Assembly (NCBI GenBank): GCA_947561395.2
Contig: OX387192.1
Span: 36,787,520 to 36,851,519 of the forward strand
Origin: Buxus sempervirens
Lineage: Eukaryota > Streptophyta > Magnoliopsida > Buxales > Buxaceae
Length of the DNA: 64,000 bases
Direction: 5' to 3'
Shown: positions 59,765 to 64,000 of the stretch, piece by piece
Layout: every line of letters begins with the position of its first letter
How positions within the stretch are numbered: the stretch's first letter is position 1
Translations under genes and position numbers: made by a program
Notes under the pieces: generated by a model
Told to the model about the DNA's origin: nothing
The model's input: only the letters and a program-made list of their open reading frames with translations
Databases searched by the model: none

Positions 59765-62008
59765 AGGCCATTGGATAGATTAGTTAAACTCACATCAATA
59801 TTGCGTTCCGGTCCTAGCCCAATATTTTTGACTACCTACCCAATGGCCCGGGCTGAGCTGAAAGAATTGAAGGAGCAGCTAGATTGGTTGATGAGTCTAG
59901 GGTTTATTAGACACAGCACATCTCAATGGGGGGCACCTGTCTTGTTCGTCAAGAAGGACGGTTCCATGAGGTTGTGTAGACTACAAGAAGCTCAACAATG
60001 AAACTGTGAAAAACAAGTACCCTTTACCCAAAATAAATGACTTGTTTTACCAGCTGAAGGGTGCCAGACATTTTTCCAAGATTGACTTGAGGTCGGGCTA
60101 CCATCAGTTGAGGATAGGAGAGGAAGATATCCCTAAGACTGCATTTAGGACCAGGTATGGGCATTATGAATATGTTGTTATGCCTTTTGGTTTAACGAAT
60201 GCTCCTGCGGTCTTTATGGATTTAATGCATCGGATTTTCCAAGATTTTCTTGATTAGTTTGTAATCATTTTTATTGATGATATACTGATTTATTCAAAAT
60301 CCTCTAAAGAGCACGAAAGACACTTAGACTTGGTATTGAAAACCTTGAAGCAACATCAGTTATATGCCAAGTTTGAAAAATGTAAATTTTGGAAGGAGGA
60401 GGTAAAATTCTTGGGGCATGTTGTATCCAAAGAGGGAGTGTTGATGGATCCTTCTAACGTAGAAGCAATTTTAAAATGGGAGCAACCAAAAAATGTTTTT
60501 GAAATCAGAAGTTTTCTGGGTTTGGCTAGTTACTATAGAAGGTTTATTGAAGGTTTTTCACAAATTTCTTCTCCATTGACCAGACTTGTCAGGAAAGGTG
60601 TCTAGTTTGCTTGGTCAAATGACTATAAGAGAGCCTTTTTGAATTAAAGACTAAGTTAACTTCGGCATCTGTGTTGACATTGCCCGTAGATGGAAAAGGG
60701 ATTACAGTCTATACAGACGCATCTCTTCAAGGTTTGGGTTGTGTTTTAATGCAGGATGGAAATGTGGTAGCTTATGGTTCACGTCAGTTGAAGCCTCACG
60801 AGCATAACTACCCCACCCATGATTTGGAATTGGCAGCAGTGGTTTTTGTTCTTAAATCTGGCGTCATTATTTATATGGGGAGAAATTCGAATTATTCTCT
60901 GATCATAAAAGTTTAAAGTACATTTTCACCCAGAAGGACCTCAACTTGTAGGGGTGTGGAAGTGGGAGAATGTCTCCATGGATTTCATCTCAGGGTTGCC
61001 TCGAACCCGAGATAATCATAATGCTATATGGGTCATAGTAGACAGACTTACGAAGTCATCTCATTTCTTGCCTGCGAAATCAAATATTTCTACGGATGAA
61101 TTGGGGAAGTTGTATGTAAAGGAAATTTTCCGTTTGCATAGTGTTCCAGTTACTATTGTTTCTGATAGAGACTTTAAATACACTTCTGAGTTTTGGAAAA
61201 GTCTCCATAAGGCTTTGGAAACCCGTTTGAATTTCAGCACAGCTTTCCACCCACAAACCGATGGGTAGACTAAGAGAGTAAATCAAGTTTTAGAAGACAT
61301 GTTGAGGGCATGTGTACTTGATTTTGGAGGAAATTGGGACAGCCATATTCCTTTACTTGAATTTGCCTACAACAATAGTTATCCGGCTAGTATTGGTATG
61401 GCCCCGTTTGAAGCTTTGTACGGCAGACCCTGTAGATCCCCGTTGTGCTGGATTGAAGTGTGTGAGAAGGCCTTGTTAGGCCTGCAACTAGTACAGGAAT
61501 CTTCTGATAATATCAAAAAGATCAGAGAAAGATTATTGGCTGCCCAGAGTCGCCAAAAAAATCATTCAGACCGGCAAAGAAGGGAGTTGGAATTTTTTGA
61601 AAGTGATTATGTTTTCCTAAAGGTATCACCTATGAAGGGAGTGTTTAGATTTGGGAAAAAAGGAAAATTAGCACCTCATTATATTGGGCCTTTTGAAATC
61701 GTGGAAAGGTAGCGTATCGATTGGACTTGCCTGTTAAGCTGTCAGCAGTTCACAACGTTTTCCACGTTTCCATGTTGCGAAGATTTTTCCCAGATCCAAC
61801 ACAAATGGTAGATTGGAAATCCTTGCCACTTCGAGTTGATACCTCCTATGAAGAAGTTCCGGTTCAAATCCTTGATCGAAAGGATCACACGGTGGGGAGG
61901 AAAACTACATCTCTTGTGAAGGTACTATGGAGCAACCATAATGAGTTTGAAGCAACTTGGGAATTAGAAGGAGAAATTAGAGCAAAGCATCCAGATTTTA
62001 TTTTCTGA
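59765..62008 (+). mobile_element. Degenerate Ty3/Gypsy (chromovirus-like) polyprotein, plus-strand copy
   Basis: Domains in order: reverse transcriptase (about 59840-60600, with YPMARAELKELKEQL, a frameshift near 59985, and FIDDILIYS near 60270), RNase H (about 60670-60900, [12 protein letters not shown]), integrase core (60954-61268, DFISGLP and FHPQTDG) and integrase C-terminus with a chromodomain-like end (61299-62008, VQILDRK and EATWELEGEIRAKHPDF). Several stops interrupt it, including one just after the integrase core and one before FVIIFIDD. The zinc-binding part of integrase is missing: RNase H jumps straight to the core at about 60944. Gag and protease are absent at the left. It is therefore a dead, internally deleted element. 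Confidence 0.9.
60944..61723 (+). repeat. 780-bp inverted repeat, left arm
   Basis: It is almost identical, inverted, to 62824-63603; only isolated changes such as HYIGPF versus RYIEPF in the translated frames are seen. Both arms share the same premature stop after the integrase core and the same frame break after FEIVER. The spacer is 1100 bp. Confidence 0.95.
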
Positions 62009-62823
62009 TAAGGTATGTATCTATTAATTGTATATTGATTATTTGTATTACGTGTTAATCCACAATTTCGAGGATGAAATTTCCATAAGGTGGGGAGATT
62101 GTGGAGATCCAATCAAAATAAATTATTGGTTAACCCGGGTCACGATATTGACTCGGTTAAGTCTATAGAATAGGGGCTACTAATTGGTGCTGTACAGGGT
62201 CTAGTGTGCCTGCACACACATCATATTCAAATAATTAGGAAAGGGGTTAATTTTGTCTTTTCTCTTTTAAGTTAGGGATTTGGAAAACCCTAATCCCCAT
62301 CTTTCTCTCATTCAAGGATAGGAGGCAAAGGATACTAGAAGGGGAAGAGAGAAAGCTAGGGAACTATTTGATCTTCTTCAAATCAAACTCTGCAACGGGA
62401 AGGTAAGTTTGGTTAATATTTCTTCCATGGATGCATACATTCAAAATCTATGAAAGAATTAAAATGTTTTAGTCTTACAAGCCGAAACAAACCGTAGAAA
62501 ACGTAACATTGAGTTTCTGGTGTTAGTTTCTTTAATAATCCATGAATTTAGTGGCTTGAGTTTAACCTGTCGAGTCACCGCTCTGTTCCAGCGCATGTCT
62601 GTTGAGTCACCGCTCATTTCCCATCACACGCCCGATCAACAAACGTATACATGACAATTTTTGAACATATCGGTATTGTTAACCGAAGCAACACAAGGTC
62701 ACAACACTCACAATTTATACAATGCAAGCAACCTGATTAGGGCTAACAATATAAACGAATTCACGAAGAATTTTAGATAATTCAAACCCAAGTTTATACA
62801 ATCTAAAATAATCGTTATAAACA
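62009..62823. other. Spacer of the inverted repeat: 3' end and LTR-like sequence
   Basis: A polypurine tract (AAGGTGGGGAGA, about 62087-62098) after the polyprotein is followed by TGTGGAGATCC, the likely start of a 3' LTR. The sequence then holds promoter-like and leader-like DNA up to about 62560. It ends with two GAGTCACCGCTC repeats near 62573 and 62609. The LTR right end was not found. Confidence 0.5.
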
Positions 62824-63603
62824 CAATCGATACGCTACCTTTCCACGATTTCAAAAGGCTCAATATAACGAGGTGCTAATTTTCCTTTTTTCCCAAATCT
62901 AAACACTCCCTTCATGGGTGATACCTTTAGGAAAACATAATCACTTTCAAAAAATTCCAACTCCCTTCTTTGCCGGTCTGAATGATTTTTTTGGCGACTC
63001 TGGGCAGCCAATAATCTTTCTCTGATCTTTTTGATATTATCAGAAGATTCCTGTACTAGTTGCAGGCCTAACAAGGCCTTCTCACACACTTCAATCCAGC
63101 ACAACGGGGATCTACAGGGTCTGCCGTACAAAGCTTCAAACGGGGCCATACCAATACTAGCCGGATAACTATTGTTGTAGGCAAATTCAAGTAAAGGAAT
63201 ATGGCTGTCCCAATTTCCTCCAAAATCAAGTACACATGCCCTCAACATGTCTTCTAAAACTTGATTTACTCTCTTAGTCTACCCATCGGTTTGTGGGTGG
63301 AAAGCTGTGCTGAAATTCAAACGGGTTTCCAAAGCCTTATGGAGACTTTTCCAAAACTCAGAAGTGTATTTAAAGTCTCTATCAGAAACAATAGTAACTG
63401 GAACACTATGCAAACGGAAAATTTCCTTTACATACAACTTCCCCAATTCATCCGTAGAAATATTTGATTTCGCAGGCAAGAAATGAGATGACTTCGTAAG
63501 TCTGTCTACTATGACCCATATAGCATTATGATTATCTCGGGTTCGAGGCAACCCTGAGATGAAATCCATGGAGACATTCTCCCACTTCCACACCCCTACA
63601 AGT
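62824..63603 (-). repeat. 780-bp inverted repeat, right arm
   Basis: Counterpart of 60944-61723. Homology stops sharply at ATCGATTG at the inner side and at ACTTGTAGGGG at the outer side, beyond which the two copies are unrelated. Confidence 0.95.
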
Positions 63604-64000
63604 AATGGCCGTAAGCCTGTAACAACCCTGCAGGACTTCGGTGTTTAGTTTTAACTTGTTGACACACCATACACCTGGCAACAAATTTAGCCACATCATT
63701 CTTCATGCCATTCCACCAATATACTTGTCGAATGTCCTTATACATTTTATTTCCACCTGGATGCACAGAATATTTAGATTTGTGTGCCTCTTCCAATATC
63801 TCATCCCTTAAACCCCCTTCACTAGGAACACAAATTCTACCGTTGAATTTTATACCACCATCTACATGAATTTTCCATTCTGGCTTAGACTCATTAGCTG
63901 CCAACATCTATAATTCTTGATCAAACTATTGCTGTTCAAAGATTCTTTCAATCAAATCTGGCTGTACACTCCGCTGGGATATGAAATTTTGAGATAAATG
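62824..64000 (-). mobile_element. Ty3/Gypsy integrase region, minus-strand copy
   Basis: The inverted arm encodes the integrase core (63279-63593) and C-terminal part (62835-63248). Unlike the plus copy, it retains the zinc-binding domain at 63596-63907, with the HSxH2C2-like order HKSKYSVHPG...WWNGMKND...CMVCQQVKTKH. It runs off the window. Stops shared with the other copy show that it is inactive. Confidence 0.9.

Noticed and set aside
1-64000. A metabolic gene cluster or novel defence system
   Set aside because: Neighbouring genes are unrelated conserved housekeeping genes with independent introns and orientations.

Overview
This is nuclear DNA from a flowering plant. Six genes are complete and one is partial, and all of them are conserved plant housekeeping genes. 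They are split by AT-rich introns, some longer than 2 kb, and their proteins read through cleanly once introns are removed. The rest is typical angiosperm debris: hAT and PIF/Harbinger-type MITEs, LINE relics, Ty3/Gypsy fragments and a piece of plastid DNA. I cannot name the species. The long introns and abundant hAT-like MITEs would suit a basal eudicot or similar, but that is only a guess.

Layout. 652-890 (+) is a decayed folate-biopterin-transporter-like fragment. 3065-6172 (+) is a membrane-type UDP-glucuronate decarboxylase (UXS) containing an AT-AC U12-type intron. 7770-11195 (-) encodes snRNP core protein SmD2. 12604-15671 (-) is a monoacylglycerol lipase-like alpha/beta hydrolase. 17877-18174 (+) is an orphan last exon of an NCL-type Na+/Ca2+ exchanger. 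19277-38658 (+) is gamma-tubulin complex component 4 in 16 exons; its introns hold a LINE relic, a plastid petD fragment and a 1.03-kb hAT-like element with a perfect 8-bp target duplication. 39450-44274 (-) is a plastid-targeted-looking SAM-dependent methyltransferase of the LCMT/TIGR00027 type. 45008-51119 (-) is the U3 snoRNP/SSU-processome protein UTP14. 53923-59383 (-) is the C-terminal two thirds of a PARP2-type poly(ADP-ribose) polymerase. Its N-terminal exons are not visible, and the sequence upstream is retrotransposon. 59765-64000 holds degenerate chromovirus-type Ty3/Gypsy sequence, including a 780-bp inverted repeat.

The genes do not form a pathway or cluster. They are independent neighbours: nucleotide-sugar synthesis, splicing, lipid or lignin-ester hydrolysis, microtubule nucleation, methylation, ribosome biogenesis and DNA repair. 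I found no convincing new multi-gene system. The observations most worth following are: the U12 AT-AC intron in UXS; all three long (GA/CT)n tracts in the window lying just downstream of a 5' splice site with CU on the sense strand; the BT1 relic with exactly three nonsense codons; the organellar insertion and large hAT insertion in GCP4 introns; and the inverted Gypsy repeat next to the truncated PARP2 gene.

Exon coordinates come from reading frame, splice consensus and remembered family sequence. I ran no alignment or expression check.
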